Below, in pieces: positions 1 through 7,007 of a DNA stretch of 33,776 bases. Numbering within the stretch: position 1 is the first letter of the stretch; the number at the start of each line of letters is the position of its first letter. This DNA is from SIG299 sp051880375 (GTDB lineage Bacteria > Bacillota > Clostridia > Lachnospirales > Lachnospiraceae): assembly GCA_051880375.1 (NCBI GenBank), contig JBJENV010000009.1, forward strand, positions 1 to 33,776. Direction: 5' to 3'. The notes beneath the pieces were generated by a model. The model searched no databases. It was not told the DNA's origin and worked only from the letters and a program-made list of their open reading frames with translations. A program made the translations under genes and the position numbers.

Positions 1-1100
1 ACTCGATTGACCATAATCTGTTAAAGCTTGATATTCTCGGGCACGATGATCCGACGATGATTCGTCGTCTGGAGGATTTGACGGGACTGGACGCCAAAAC
101 AATTCCGATGGATGACCAGAAGGTGATTTCGCTTTTCCACAGTACCGAAGCGCTCGGTATTACGCCGGAAGACCTTGGAGGATGCGATTTGGGAAGTCTT
201 GGGCTGCCGGAGCTTGGTACAAACTTTGTTATGCAGATGCTGCGTGAGACAAAGCCGAAAAGCTTTTCGGACATGATTCGAATTTCCGGTCTGTCGCACG
301 GAACCGATGTATGGACAAACAATGCGCAGAAGTTAATCAATGAAGGCACCTGTACACTGGAAAATGCAATCTGTACCCGAGACGATATTATGACGTTCCT
401 GATTTACCAGGGGGTGGAAAACGGTCTGGCATTCAAAATCATGGAGAGCGTGCGTAAAGGAAAGGGTCTGACGGAGGAAATGGAAGCAGCCATGAAGGAA
501 AAGAATATTCCGGACTGGTACATCTGGTCGTGCAAGCAGATTAAGTACATGTTCCCGAAAGCCCATGCATGCGCATACGTTATGATGGCATTCCGCATTG
601 CCTACTTTAAAGTGTATTATCCGCTTGCCTATTATGCAGCGTACTTTGGCATCCGTGCAACGGCTTTCAGCTACAGTCTGATGTGCCTGGGAAAGGATGT
701 TCTGGAACGCCATATGAAGGATATCAAATCCAGAATGGAGAAAAAGGAAGCGTCCCCGAAGGATGAAGATACTTATGAAAACATGAGAATCGTGCAGGAG
801 ATGTATGCCCGTGGCTATGATTTTGTACCGATTGATATTTTCAAGGCAAAGGCACATGAATTTCAGATTATCGACGGCAAATTGATGCCGGCACTTGATA
901 CGATTGACGGTCTTGGAGAAAAGGCGGCGGATATGATTGTGGAAGCAGTCAAGGACGGTCCTTTCCTGTCAAGGGACGATTTTAAGACGCGCTGCAAGGT
1001 TAGCCAGACGATTACGGACTTAATGGGAGAGCTGGGATTGCTCGGTGATATACCGGCATCCAACCAGATGTCCTTGATGGATATGTTTGATATGTCATAG
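1..1100 (+). CDS. polC: DNA polymerase III alpha subunit, PolC type (5' partial)
   Basis: C-terminal part of the Gram-positive replicative polymerase. The frame is open from base 3, so the gene begins outside the window; 365 codons plus stop are visible. The start HNLLKLDILGHDDPTMIRRL is characteristic of the PolC palm/fingers region. Further on come GTDVWTNNAQKLI, then IPDWYIWSCKQIKYMFPKAH, and near the end a helix-hairpin-helix-like DNA-binding stretch (DTIDGLGEKAADMI), in the order expected of PolC. The 3'-5' exonuclease insertion that distinguishes PolC from DnaE would lie upstream and cannot be seen. No intrinsic terminator is obvious before the tRNA promoter. The assignment rests on family sequence memory but is strong. 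Confidence 0.95.
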   Translation, partial: SIDHNLLKLDILGHDDPTMIRRLEDLTGLDAKTIPMDDQKVISLFHSTEALGITPEDLGGCDLGSLGLPELGTNFVMQMLRETKPKSFSDMIRISGLSHGTDVWTNNAQKLINEGTCTLENAICTRDDIMTFLIYQGVENGLAFKIMESVRKGKGLTEEMEAAMKEKNIPDWYIWSCKQIKYMFPKAHACAYVMMAFRIAYFKVYYPLAYYAAYFGIRATAFSYSLMCLGKDVLERHMKDIKSRMEKKEASPKDEDTYENMRIVQEMYARGYDFVPIDIFKAKAHEFQIIDGKLMPALDTIDGLGEKAADMIVEAVKDGPFLSRDDFKTRCKVSQTITDLMGELGLLGDIPASNQMSLMDMFDMS

Positions 1101-1186
1101 ACAGAAGTGAAGAGAATACCATAAAATGTTTTAATTGTCTGATAGTTTGCGTAATTGTGGAAATTTAAAAAAATAAAAAAAACCTC

Positions 1187-1215
1187 TTGCATTTTTGCAT
1201 CGGATAGTGTATATT
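1187..1215 (+). promoter_or_regulatory. Sigma-A-type promoter of tRNA-Glu
   Basis: TTGCAT (1187-1192), 17-base spacer, TATATT (1210-1215). It sits about 50 bases before the mature tRNA. The spacer contains the left arm (1198-1210) of a perfect 13-base inverted repeat. Confidence 0.65.
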
Positions 1216-1255
1216 ATACCTTGCTTGAAGCGAAACGGAAAAACACTATCCGATG
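1198..1255. repeat. 13-base perfect inverted repeat across the tRNA promoter and leader
   Basis: CATCGGATAGTGT (1198-1210) is the exact reverse complement of ACACTATCCGATG (1243-1255), with 32 bases between. The left arm lies between the -35 and -10 hexamers. The right arm lies about 25 bases after the expected transcription start and 10 bases before the tRNA. Only a transcript reading through from polC could fold both arms together. No U-run follows, so it is not an intrinsic terminator. Confidence 0.85.
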
Positions 1256-1265
1256 AACTTTGCAT

Positions 1266-1337
1266 GGCTCGCTGGTCAAGCGGTTAAGACGTCGCCCTCT
1301 CACGGCGAAAACAGGGGTTCGATTCCCCTGCGAGCTG
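1266..1337 (+). tRNA. tRNA-Glu, anticodon CTC
   Basis: A complete cloverleaf can be drawn. The acceptor pairs 1266-1272 with 1330-1336, with G-U at the first pair. The D arm runs 1275-1290. The anticodon stem is TCGCC (1292-1296) with GGCGA (1304-1308) around the loop CTCTCAC, giving anticodon CTC at 1299-1301, which reads GAG. The T stem is AGGGG/CCCCT with loop TTCGATT, and the discriminator is G1337. CCA is not encoded (CTA follows). A 6-base-pair hairpin GCTATT/AATAGC (1341-1358) follows immediately and may mark the 3' processing region. It is a single tRNA with its own promoter and terminator. Confidence 0.95.
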
Positions 1338-1375
1338 CTAGCTATTGAATTGAATAGCCCAACCCGAAAAGGTGT

Positions 1376-1411
1376 CCAAAATCATGAAAATATGGTTTTG
1401 GCATTTTTTTT
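1376..1411 (+). terminator. Intrinsic terminator after tRNA-Glu
   Basis: A 10-base-pair stem (1376-1385 with 1392-1401, one G-U pair) and a 6-base loop are followed after CA by eight T residues (1404-1411). It closes the tRNA transcription unit. Confidence 0.85.
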
Positions 1412-1423
1412 ATTGTTTACCTC

Positions 1424-1461
1424 GTTGGCAGGACAGTAAACAGGTTGGCGGGACTGTAAAC
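1424..1461. repeat. Two 18-base direct repeats abutting the -35 of the EAL gene
   Basis: GTTGGCAGGACAGTAAAC (1424-1441) and GTTGGCGGGACTGTAAAC (1444-1461) match at 16 of 18 positions and are offset by exactly 20 bases. The second copy ends one base before the TTGACA at 1463. An inverted copy of the GTAAAC end, GTTTAC, lies at 1415-1420. Position and spacing suggest a transcription-factor site. Confidence 0.7.
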
Positions 1462-1462
1462 G

Positions 1463-1491
1463 TTGACACAATTCGTCAGACATGCTACTAT
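1463..1491 (+). promoter_or_regulatory. Sigma-A-type promoter of the EAL operon
   Basis: Consensus TTGACA (1463-1468), 17-base spacer, TACTAT (1486-1491). The predicted start is near 1498, leaving a leader of about 50 bases before the ATG at 1551. Confidence 0.75.
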
Positions 1492-1550
1492 AAAATAGTG
1501 ATATTTCGACATTTCAGTTGGGGAAAACTGCTGATTTTACGGGGGAAATT

Positions 1551-3494
1551 ATGGCGAAAATACTGTATTTTGACTTATGTGCTATTGTAATCCTGATCAT
1601 TCTTTTGGCATCCTTATTCTTTCGAAAAATGGTAAGCGGAAGAGGAAACAAATATCTGGCGTTACTTTTAGCAGACGTACTAATTACAGCAATTTTTGAC
1701 TGCTGGGCGGAAGCTTATGGTACATGGATTCCTTTACGAAAATCGGATCTTTGGCTTCGGGAACTGCAGTATTATGTTTATTTTCTTGTTCGTAATATAA
1801 CAACACCATTGTATCAGCTCTTTATTTGCGCAATTACCGATACGTGGCATATTCTGATGAAAAACAAATGGCTGCAATGCCTTTTCATTACACCGTATCT
1901 GGTGATTTGCGCCACTCTGTGTTCGAATCCTTTTTTTCATACGGTATTTTACTTTAATGAAGACCTTGTCTATACGAGAGGCCCACTGATTTATGTGTTG
2001 TACTCAGCTTCCTTCTTCTATCTTCTCTGTGGAGTCGTTTATTTGTTCAAGTACAGAAAAATGCTCGCAACAGATAAATTTATTGCTTTGCTGCTGATGT
2101 ATCCGTTAAATGTTTTTGCAGTTCTGATTCAACTGTTCTGGCCGGAGTATCTGGTAGAAATGTTTATGACTTCACTTTCACTGCTTTTGGTTACGATTGT
2201 CGTACAGCGTCCGGAGGAAACCGTAAATCCGGTACTGGGAGTACGAAACTACACTGCTTTCAGCTCGGATATGAAGAAAGCGTGTTTTATTCATAAGCCC
2301 GTGCAAATTATTTTTATAAAGCTTGTAAACTATCGTGGACTTTCTGCACTATTAAAATATGATGTCTGTAATCTTCTGATGAAGAAAATTGCGACAGGAC
2401 TGTCAGCTGCTTATAATGAAGAGCATTTTCCTATGGACTTATACTATCTGGAAGACGGATTGTTTGCTCTTGTTTCGGAAAAGGAACAGAATGAAAAGCT
2501 TAAGGAAGTGGCAGAATGTTTTTCCGCCATGCTGTCCGAAGGAATGCAGCTTCAGCAGCTGGAACTGGAGCTGGATGCCTGTATTTGTATTATTAGAAGC
2601 CCGAAGGATATCGATAATTATGAGGCATTGCTATCTTTTGCAAACTCATTTTATATGTTTCTTCCTGCGGGCGGTGCCGTCAATGATGTAGCAGAGGCAG
2701 AAGACAGGCGGCTGCTTCAGCTGCAAAATGAACTGGACAGTATTATCAGCAGAACGATTGCAGAAGGCGGATTACAAATGTATTATCAGCCGATTTACTC
2801 CGTTAAGAAGGAAAAATTTTTATCTGCGGAAGCGCTGATTCGTTTATATGATAAAAAATACGGCTTCATTTCGCCGGAGTTGTTTATTCCTGCGGCAGAA
2901 AAGAGCGGGGCAATTCACCAGATTGGAGATTTTATGATGGATGAAGTCTGCCGTTTCCTTGCGGATTGTGAAAAGAACGGACCAGAGTTAGACTATATGG
3001 AAATCAATCTGTCGGTAGTCCAATGTATGAGAAATAATCTGGTTGAAAAAGTAAAATTCTATTTGGATAAGTACAAGATAGCCCCGGAAAGGCTGAATAT
3101 AGAGATGACGGAAACTGCTGCCAATACGGCGCAGGATATTGTAGAAGAAAACCTGCGGCAGCTTTCGAAGCTGGGAATTCATTTTTCACTGGATGATTAC
3201 GGCACCGGATATTCCAATATCAGCAGAATCGTTACCTTCCCGTTTCATATTGCCAAGCTGGATAAGAGTATGGTAAGTGAAGAAAAGGACAGCAAAATGG
3301 ATATTGCGCTGAGAAATACAATAAATATGTTAAAGGAACTGGGCATGGAAATTGTCGCAGAGGGAGTAGAAACCGAAGAGGTTCTTAAGAAGCTGACGAA
3401 ATACGGATGCGACTATATTCAGGGCTATTACTTTTCCAAACCGCTGCCTAAGACAGAGTTTGTGCAGTTTATAAAAGAATCTGCAGCAAAATAG
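1551..3494 (+). CDS. Membrane-bound EAL-domain c-di-GMP phosphodiesterase with degenerate GGDEF
   Basis: Predicted to hydrolyse cyclic di-GMP to pGpG at the cytoplasmic face. I chose ATG 1551 because GGGGGAAA lies just upstream; an in-frame TTG exists at 1518. Residues 1-220 hold about seven hydrophobic helices. Next comes a GGDEF-like fold that opens with NPVLGVRNYTAF but reads LEDGLFAL at the catalytic site, so it should not make c-di-GMP. The EAL domain keeps its signatures: EAL at 427-429, EINLS, NIEMTET, LDDYGTGYSN with D548-D549, and EGVETEE followed by QGYYFSKPL, so it should be active. It is the first gene of the unit that continues with 3525-4672. The membrane part suggests a sensor whose ligand is unknown. 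Confidence 0.88.
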   Translation: MAKILYFDLCAIVILIILLASLFFRKMVSGRGNKYLALLLADVLITAIFDCWAEAYGTWIPLRKSDLWLRELQYYVYFLVRNITTPLYQLFICAITDTWHILMKNKWLQCLFITPYLVICATLCSNPFFHTVFYFNEDLVYTRGPLIYVLYSASFFYLLCGVVYLFKYRKMLATDKFIALLLMYPLNVFAVLIQLFWPEYLVEMFMTSLSLLLVTIVVQRPEETVNPVLGVRNYTAFSSDMKKACFIHKPVQIIFIKLVNYRGLSALLKYDVCNLLMKKIATGLSAAYNEEHFPMDLYYLEDGLFALVSEKEQNEKLKEVAECFSAMLSEGMQLQQLELELDACICIIRSPKDIDNYEALLSFANSFYMFLPAGGAVNDVAEAEDRRLLQLQNELDSIISRTIAEGGLQMYYQPIYSVKKEKFLSAEALIRLYDKKYGFISPELFIPAAEKSGAIHQIGDFMMDEVCRFLADCEKNGPELDYMEINLSVVQCMRNNLVEKVKFYLDKYKIAPERLNIEMTETAANTAQDIVEENLRQLSKLGIHFSLDDYGTGYSNISRIVTFPFHIAKLDKSMVSEEKDSKMDIALRNTINMLKELGMEIVAEGVETEEVLKKLTKYGCDYIQGYYFSKPLPKTEFVQFIKESAAK

Positions 3495-3524
3495 AAAGAT
3501 GGTACGGAAAGAGGAGAAAAACGT

Positions 3525-3947
3525 ATGGTTACAGTGTTTGTCTGTCTGGATGACAATAACGGCATGATGTTTGGCAAACGTCGTCAAAGCATGGATGCCA
3601 AAGTGCGGGAAGATATACTAAAAAGTGTTCCGAAAGAAAAACGTCTGATGGTAACTGCTTATACGGCAAAGCAGTTTGCATCAGAAACAGAACGCCTATG
3701 GATAACGGAAGCTCTGCCGTCGGCAGATGACGAAGATACTTACTTTTTTAGTGAGGCAACACCGTTAGCACCAATAGAAAAAGTGATTCATACATTGATT
3801 ATATATCGCTGGAACAGAAGGTATCCGGCAGACGTGTATTTGGATTTGGACCTTTCGGAATGGGAAGAAAGGGAAAGTACGGAATTTGCAGGAAATTCTC
3901 ATGAAAAGATTTCAAGGCTGACATATTACAGGAGGACAAATCAATGA
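3525..3947 (+). CDS. Conserved protein of unknown function, next to a nuclease gene
   Basis: A 140-residue soluble protein with no signal peptide or membrane helix. GAGGAG precedes the ATG. It begins MVTVFVCLDDNNGMMF, has an acidic mid-section with RRQSMD nearby, and ends with the basic-aromatic stretch HEKISRLTYYRRTNQ. I recall similar proteins beside nucleases in clostridial genomes, sometimes labelled ribonuclease Z. The metallo-beta-lactamase HxHxDH motif is absent, so I do not accept that name. The opening faintly resembles the first strand of dihydrofolate reductase, but no DHFR motif follows. Its stop overlaps the start of the nuclease gene by ATGA, implying translational coupling and a possible shared role. 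Confidence 0.75.
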   Translation: MVTVFVCLDDNNGMMFGKRRQSMDAKVREDILKSVPKEKRLMVTAYTAKQFASETERLWITEALPSADDEDTYFFSEATPLAPIEKVIHTLIIYRWNRRYPADVYLDLDLSEWEERESTEFAGNSHEKISRLTYYRRTNQ

Positions 3948-4672
3948 AAAAGCATCCGGTAAGAGTAATTGTTGCAGTCTGTGCTGTAATTGCAGCCCTG
4001 CTTGGATATCCGGAGTTATTAGAATATCTGGAAGCAGGCAGTACTTCACAAACGTTAGTAACGGTAGACGGTTCGGAGCATTCGCTTGCTAAAATCCCGG
4101 AATACAGCAAAGAACCGTATGTTGTCATTAATGATAATATTCCATTTTTTACAGAAGAAGACTATACTACGGAATCGTTTGAGGAGTACAGTCCCCTGGA
4201 TGAATTGGGAAGATGCAGCGTTGCGTATGCCAATATCGGGACAGACCTGATGCCGACGGAGGAACGAGGTGAGATTGGTTCCGTGAAGCCGTCCGGATGG
4301 CAGGTGACAAAGTACGATTGCGTCAACGGAAAGTACCTATACAACCGGTGCCATCTAATCGGCTGGCAGTTGACGGCGGAGAATGCAAACAGACAGAACC
4401 TGATTACCGGCACAAGATACTTTAATGTGGAAGGAATGCTGCCGTTTGAAAATATGGTGGCAGATTACATCAAAGAAACAAAAAATCATGTGCTGTACCG
4501 GGTTACGCCGGTATATGAAGGGAATAACCTGGTGGCGGCCGGCGTTTTTATGGAAGCCCGTTCCGTAGAGGATGACGGAGAAGGCATCTGTTTTCATGTG
4601 TTCTGCTATAATGTGCAGCCGGGCATTGTCATTGATTATGCAACCGGCGATAGTCATTTAGAGGAGCGATAA
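3944..4672 (+). CDS. DNA/RNA non-specific endonuclease, membrane-anchored or secreted
   Basis: A 242-residue member of the beta-beta-alpha-metal nuclease family (EndA/NucA/DNA-entry type). Residues 7-21 form a hydrophobic signal anchor, so the enzyme should act outside the membrane. The active-site motif is YNRCHLIG with H137 as candidate base; the classic DRGH has become NRCH, a variant I associate with clostridial and streptococcal relatives. It is followed by NRQNLITGTRYFN and GMLPFE, which supply the metal-binding Asn and the helix Glu. The ATG overlaps the preceding stop, and AGGAGG lies at 3930-3935. It could serve nutrient scavenging or DNA uptake. Co-transcription with a c-di-GMP phosphodiesterase suggests a lifestyle-controlled extracellular function (inference). 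Confidence 0.88.
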   Translation: MKKHPVRVIVAVCAVIAALLGYPELLEYLEAGSTSQTLVTVDGSEHSLAKIPEYSKEPYVVINDNIPFFTEEDYTTESFEEYSPLDELGRCSVAYANIGTDLMPTEERGEIGSVKPSGWQVTKYDCVNGKYLYNRCHLIGWQLTAENANRQNLITGTRYFNVEGMLPFENMVADYIKETKNHVLYRVTPVYEGNNLVAAGVFMEARSVEDDGEGICFHVFCYNVQPGIVIDYATGDSHLEER

Positions 4673-4733
4673 AATAATAATCTGTAAAAAGCTGCAAACA
4701 GAGTACAAAAATAAAATAAGGATGGAATAAACA

Positions 4734-5333
4734 ATGAAAATGTACTTTTATTATGGAGTCATGGGCTCCAGCAAAACGGCAAATGCGCTGATGACACGCT
4801 TCAGCTGGGAGGACAAAGGAAAGAAAGTTGTGCTGCTGAAACCGAGTCTGGATACAAGAGATGGCGAGAAAATTGTAAAATCAAGAGCCGGGCTGCAGGC
4901 AACCGCTCTTTTGGTAGAGCCGGACAGTAAAATCCGTGATGTACTTCCGCAGTCTGCAGAAAGCTATGACAATATTATCGTAGATGAAGCGCAGTTTTTA
5001 ACAAAGGCTCAGGTGGACGAGCTTCGCGACATCGTAGATAAAGGTACATTTGTCATGTGTTACGGGTTAAAGACCGACTTCCGTGGCGAATTGTTTGAAG
5101 GTTCCAAGCGGCTGATAGAGCTGGCAGACTCTTTGCGTGAGGTCGTTACGATGTGTCCGTGTGGAAAAAAGGCGATTATGAATGCCAGATATTCCGGCAA
5201 CCGGATTTTGTATGAGGGAGAGCAAGTGGTCATGGGAGGCAATGAATCTTACATTGCATTGTGCCACCGATGCTATAAAAAGGGAGTCATCAGTCCGAAG
5301 CAGGCTGATACATTTACGGTGCCGAAGGACTGA
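4734..5333 (+). CDS. tdk: Thymidine kinase, type II
   Basis: Phosphorylates thymidine with ATP in the salvage pathway. The 199 residues match the usual length. The P-loop is GVMGSSKTANAL at residues 8-19. DEAQF at 84-88 contains the catalytic Glu85. The substrate lasso reads GGNESYIALC. Four cysteines (141, 143, 177, 180) are placed as in the structural zinc site, although the first pair is CxC rather than the usual CxxC. It follows the nuclease gene by 61 AT-rich bases without a clear promoter, so it may be read from the EAL operon. Extracellular nuclease plus thymidine salvage makes metabolic sense together. Confidence 0.93.
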   Translation: MKMYFYYGVMGSSKTANALMTRFSWEDKGKKVVLLKPSLDTRDGEKIVKSRAGLQATALLVEPDSKIRDVLPQSAESYDNIIVDEAQFLTKAQVDELRDIVDKGTFVMCYGLKTDFRGELFEGSKRLIELADSLREVVTMCPCGKKAIMNARYSGNRILYEGEQVVMGGNESYIALCHRCYKKGVISPKQADTFTVPKD

Positions 5334-5357
5334 ATAAATACTGAGAAATATGTAAGA

Positions 5358-5380
5358 TTTAGCCGAACGGCTAGTTTATT
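5358..5380 (+). terminator. Weak possible terminator after tdk
   Basis: TAGCC-GAAC-GGCTA forms a 5-base-pair stem with a 4-base loop, followed by a T-rich run. The stem is short, and the site overlaps the -35 region of the next promoter, so it could instead be an operator. Confidence 0.35.
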
Positions 5381-5403
5381 TTTCCTGGAAGTATTGTTAT
5401 AAT
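5375..5403 (+). promoter_or_regulatory. Probable promoter of the HD-GYP gene
   Basis: A perfect TATAAT at 5398-5403 with a poor TTTATT 17 bases upstream. A poor -35 suggests a need for activation or an extended context. Confidence 0.5.
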
Positions 5404-5457
5404 AGATAGCAATGGTGAGTGTTTATTGTATGGCTTCAAAAATTGGAGGAAGAGTAA

Positions 5458-6846
5458 GTGGCAGAGCAGATTTTAATAATTGACGATGACACAATGAATC
5501 TGAAGATGGCAGAACATATCCTAAAGGGAGTGTATGATGTCATTTGTGTGCAATCTGGGATAGAAGGCCTTGAAATTTTAAGAGTCAGAACAATCGACCT
5601 GGTATTATTAGATTTGGATATGCCTGTTATGAGTGGCCTGGAGGTACTGGAAGCAATTCGTAATGATAAAAATATGGCAAAGACTAAAGTAGTCATTCTG
5701 ACTGCTTCCGGATTTAAATCAGATGTTACGGAAGCAATTCGTCTGGGGGCTTTGGACTTTATTAAAAAGCCGTTTTTTTCGACAGAGCTTTTACAACGTA
5801 TTAAAAAAGCGTTACAGGTGGTAAAAAAGGATCAGATTCTGGTTGTTGATGATGACAGGATGAGTCTTATGACGGCAAAACGAATACTTGGCATCCGATA
5901 TGATGTCGTGTGTGTTTCTTCAGGTCCCGAGGCACTGGAATATGTAAGAGATGAGGTCCCAAATCTGATTTTGCTTGACTTACATATGCCGCAGATGAGC
6001 GGACTCGCCGTGATGAAAAAGCTGCAGGAAATGCCGGAGGTTTGTGATGTTCCGGTCATCTTTATAACAGCAGACAGTGACAGGGAAACCGAGGCGGAAC
6101 TACTTAAGGCAGGAGCCATGGATTACATCCAGAAACCTTTTTTAGCAGAAGTTGTAATACGAAGAATCAGCCGCATTTTGGAATTATATCATTTTCAAAA
6201 ATCATTGCAGCGGGAAGTAGAAAAAAAGACGGAAGAACTGATAGAAAGCAACCGCAGAGTAAAAAATTTAACGACAGAAGTTATTCTTGCATTAGCACAG
6301 GCGATAGATGCGAAGGACAAATATACAAAGGGGCACTCGATTCGCGTAGCAAACTATTCCAGAGAACTGGCAAGACGTATGGGAAAGAAAGAGGAGGAAC
6401 TGGACGACATTTATTATATTGCACTTCTTCATGATATTGGTAAAATCGGAATTCCAGACAGAATTATCAATAAATCTGGGCATTTGACAAAAGAGGAATA
6501 TGATCTGGTAAAGGAGCATGCAGTAATTGGTGCTAATATTTTGGAGAGTATAACAGAAATCAAGGAGATTTCAAGCGGAGCCCGCTGGCATCATGAAAGG
6601 TATGACGGGAAGGGCTATCCGGACGGACTGGAAGGAAAAAACATACCGGAAGTAGCCCGTATTATAGGAGTAGCGGAAGCATATGATACAATGTCATCAA
6701 AAAGAATATATCGGGATGTGTTACCGCAGGAAATTATTCATAAGGAAATTTCAAAGGGAAGAGGAACACAATTCGACCCTGAGGTTGCAGGTCATATGCT
6801 GGCTATGATAGAAGAGGATATCGGATACCATATGAGAGGGGAGTAA
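5458..6846 (+). CDS. Double-receiver HD-GYP protein (c-di-GMP phosphodiesterase-type response regulator)
   Basis: 462 residues, starting at GTG 5458 after GGAGGAAG. Receiver 1 (about 4-120) has IIDDD, acceptor D52 in LLDLDMP, and KKP. Receiver 2 (127-245) has VVDDD, acceptor D174 in LLDLHMP, and QKP. A short coiled segment (246-270) leads into the HD-GYP domain: H293, HDIGKIGIPD (H325-D326), H354, and HHERYDGKGYPDGL (378-391), all as in active c-di-GMP hydrolases. The later VADxxDAM-type element reads VAEAYDTM, so Glu407 replaces a normally invariant Asp. The change is conservative, but the residue is likely a metal ligand. No histidine kinase is adjacent, so the phosphodonor must be elsewhere. 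It has its own promoter. Confidence 0.9.
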   Translation: MAEQILIIDDDTMNLKMAEHILKGVYDVICVQSGIEGLEILRVRTIDLVLLDLDMPVMSGLEVLEAIRNDKNMAKTKVVILTASGFKSDVTEAIRLGALDFIKKPFFSTELLQRIKKALQVVKKDQILVVDDDRMSLMTAKRILGIRYDVVCVSSGPEALEYVRDEVPNLILLDLHMPQMSGLAVMKKLQEMPEVCDVPVIFITADSDRETEAELLKAGAMDYIQKPFLAEVVIRRISRILELYHFQKSLQREVEKKTEELIESNRRVKNLTTEVILALAQAIDAKDKYTKGHSIRVANYSRELARRMGKKEEELDDIYYIALLHDIGKIGIPDRIINKSGHLTKEEYDLVKEHAVIGANILESITEIKEISSGARWHHERYDGKGYPDGLEGKNIPEVARIIGVAEAYDTMSSKRIYRDVLPQEIIHKEISKGRGTQFDPEVAGHMLAMIEEDIGYHMRGE

Positions 6847-6884
6847 TATCTTCTTCTTTTTCGGTTGCTTTTTCATGAAAGGAA

Positions 6885-6913
6885 TTGACAGAAACGCAAG
6901 AAAATCCTATAAT
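6885..6913 (+). promoter_or_regulatory. Consensus sigma-A promoter of alaS
   Basis: TTGACA (6885-6890), exactly 17 bases, TATAAT (6908-6913): perfect match to consensus. Predicted start near 6920. Confidence 0.9.
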
Positions 6914-6929
6914 CTATTTTAACTGTTTA

Positions 6930-6988
6930 CACATGCAGGAAGATTGCTGCGTGTGAATCACGAGAGAATAATGCGGCAGAAGCGCATT
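6930..6988 (+). promoter_or_regulatory. alaS leader with two hairpins
   Basis: Hairpin 1 is a 9-base-pair stem, CACATGCAG (6930-6938) with CTGCGTGTG (6947-6955), one G-U pair, 8-base loop. Hairpin 2 is AATGCG (6970-6975) with CGCATT (6983-6988), 7-base loop, ending 6 bases before the AGGAGG at 6995-7000. The leader is only about 88 bases. It lacks room for T-box stems and has no T-rich terminator, so it is not a T-box. It could modulate translation by occluding the ribosome site. Confidence 0.5.
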
Positions 6989-7007
6989 ACTATAGGAGGA
7001 CAAGCAA

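Noticed and set aside
333..857. A 174-codon minus-strand open frame inside polC
   Set aside because: Antisense to clearly conserved PolC sequence, with low-complexity His/Cys-rich translation and no start signals.
1198..1255. Intrinsic terminator of polC formed by the 13-base inverted repeat
   Set aside because: The loop would be 32 bases, no T tract follows, and the left arm is inside the tRNA promoter.
1266..1337. tRNA-Glu as an attachment site for an integrated element
   Set aside because: No integrase, no repeated tRNA 3' end downstream, and ordinary chromosomal genes on both sides.
6914..7007. T-box riboswitch upstream of alaS
   Set aside because: The leader is far too short for stem I and the antiterminator, and has no terminator T-run.
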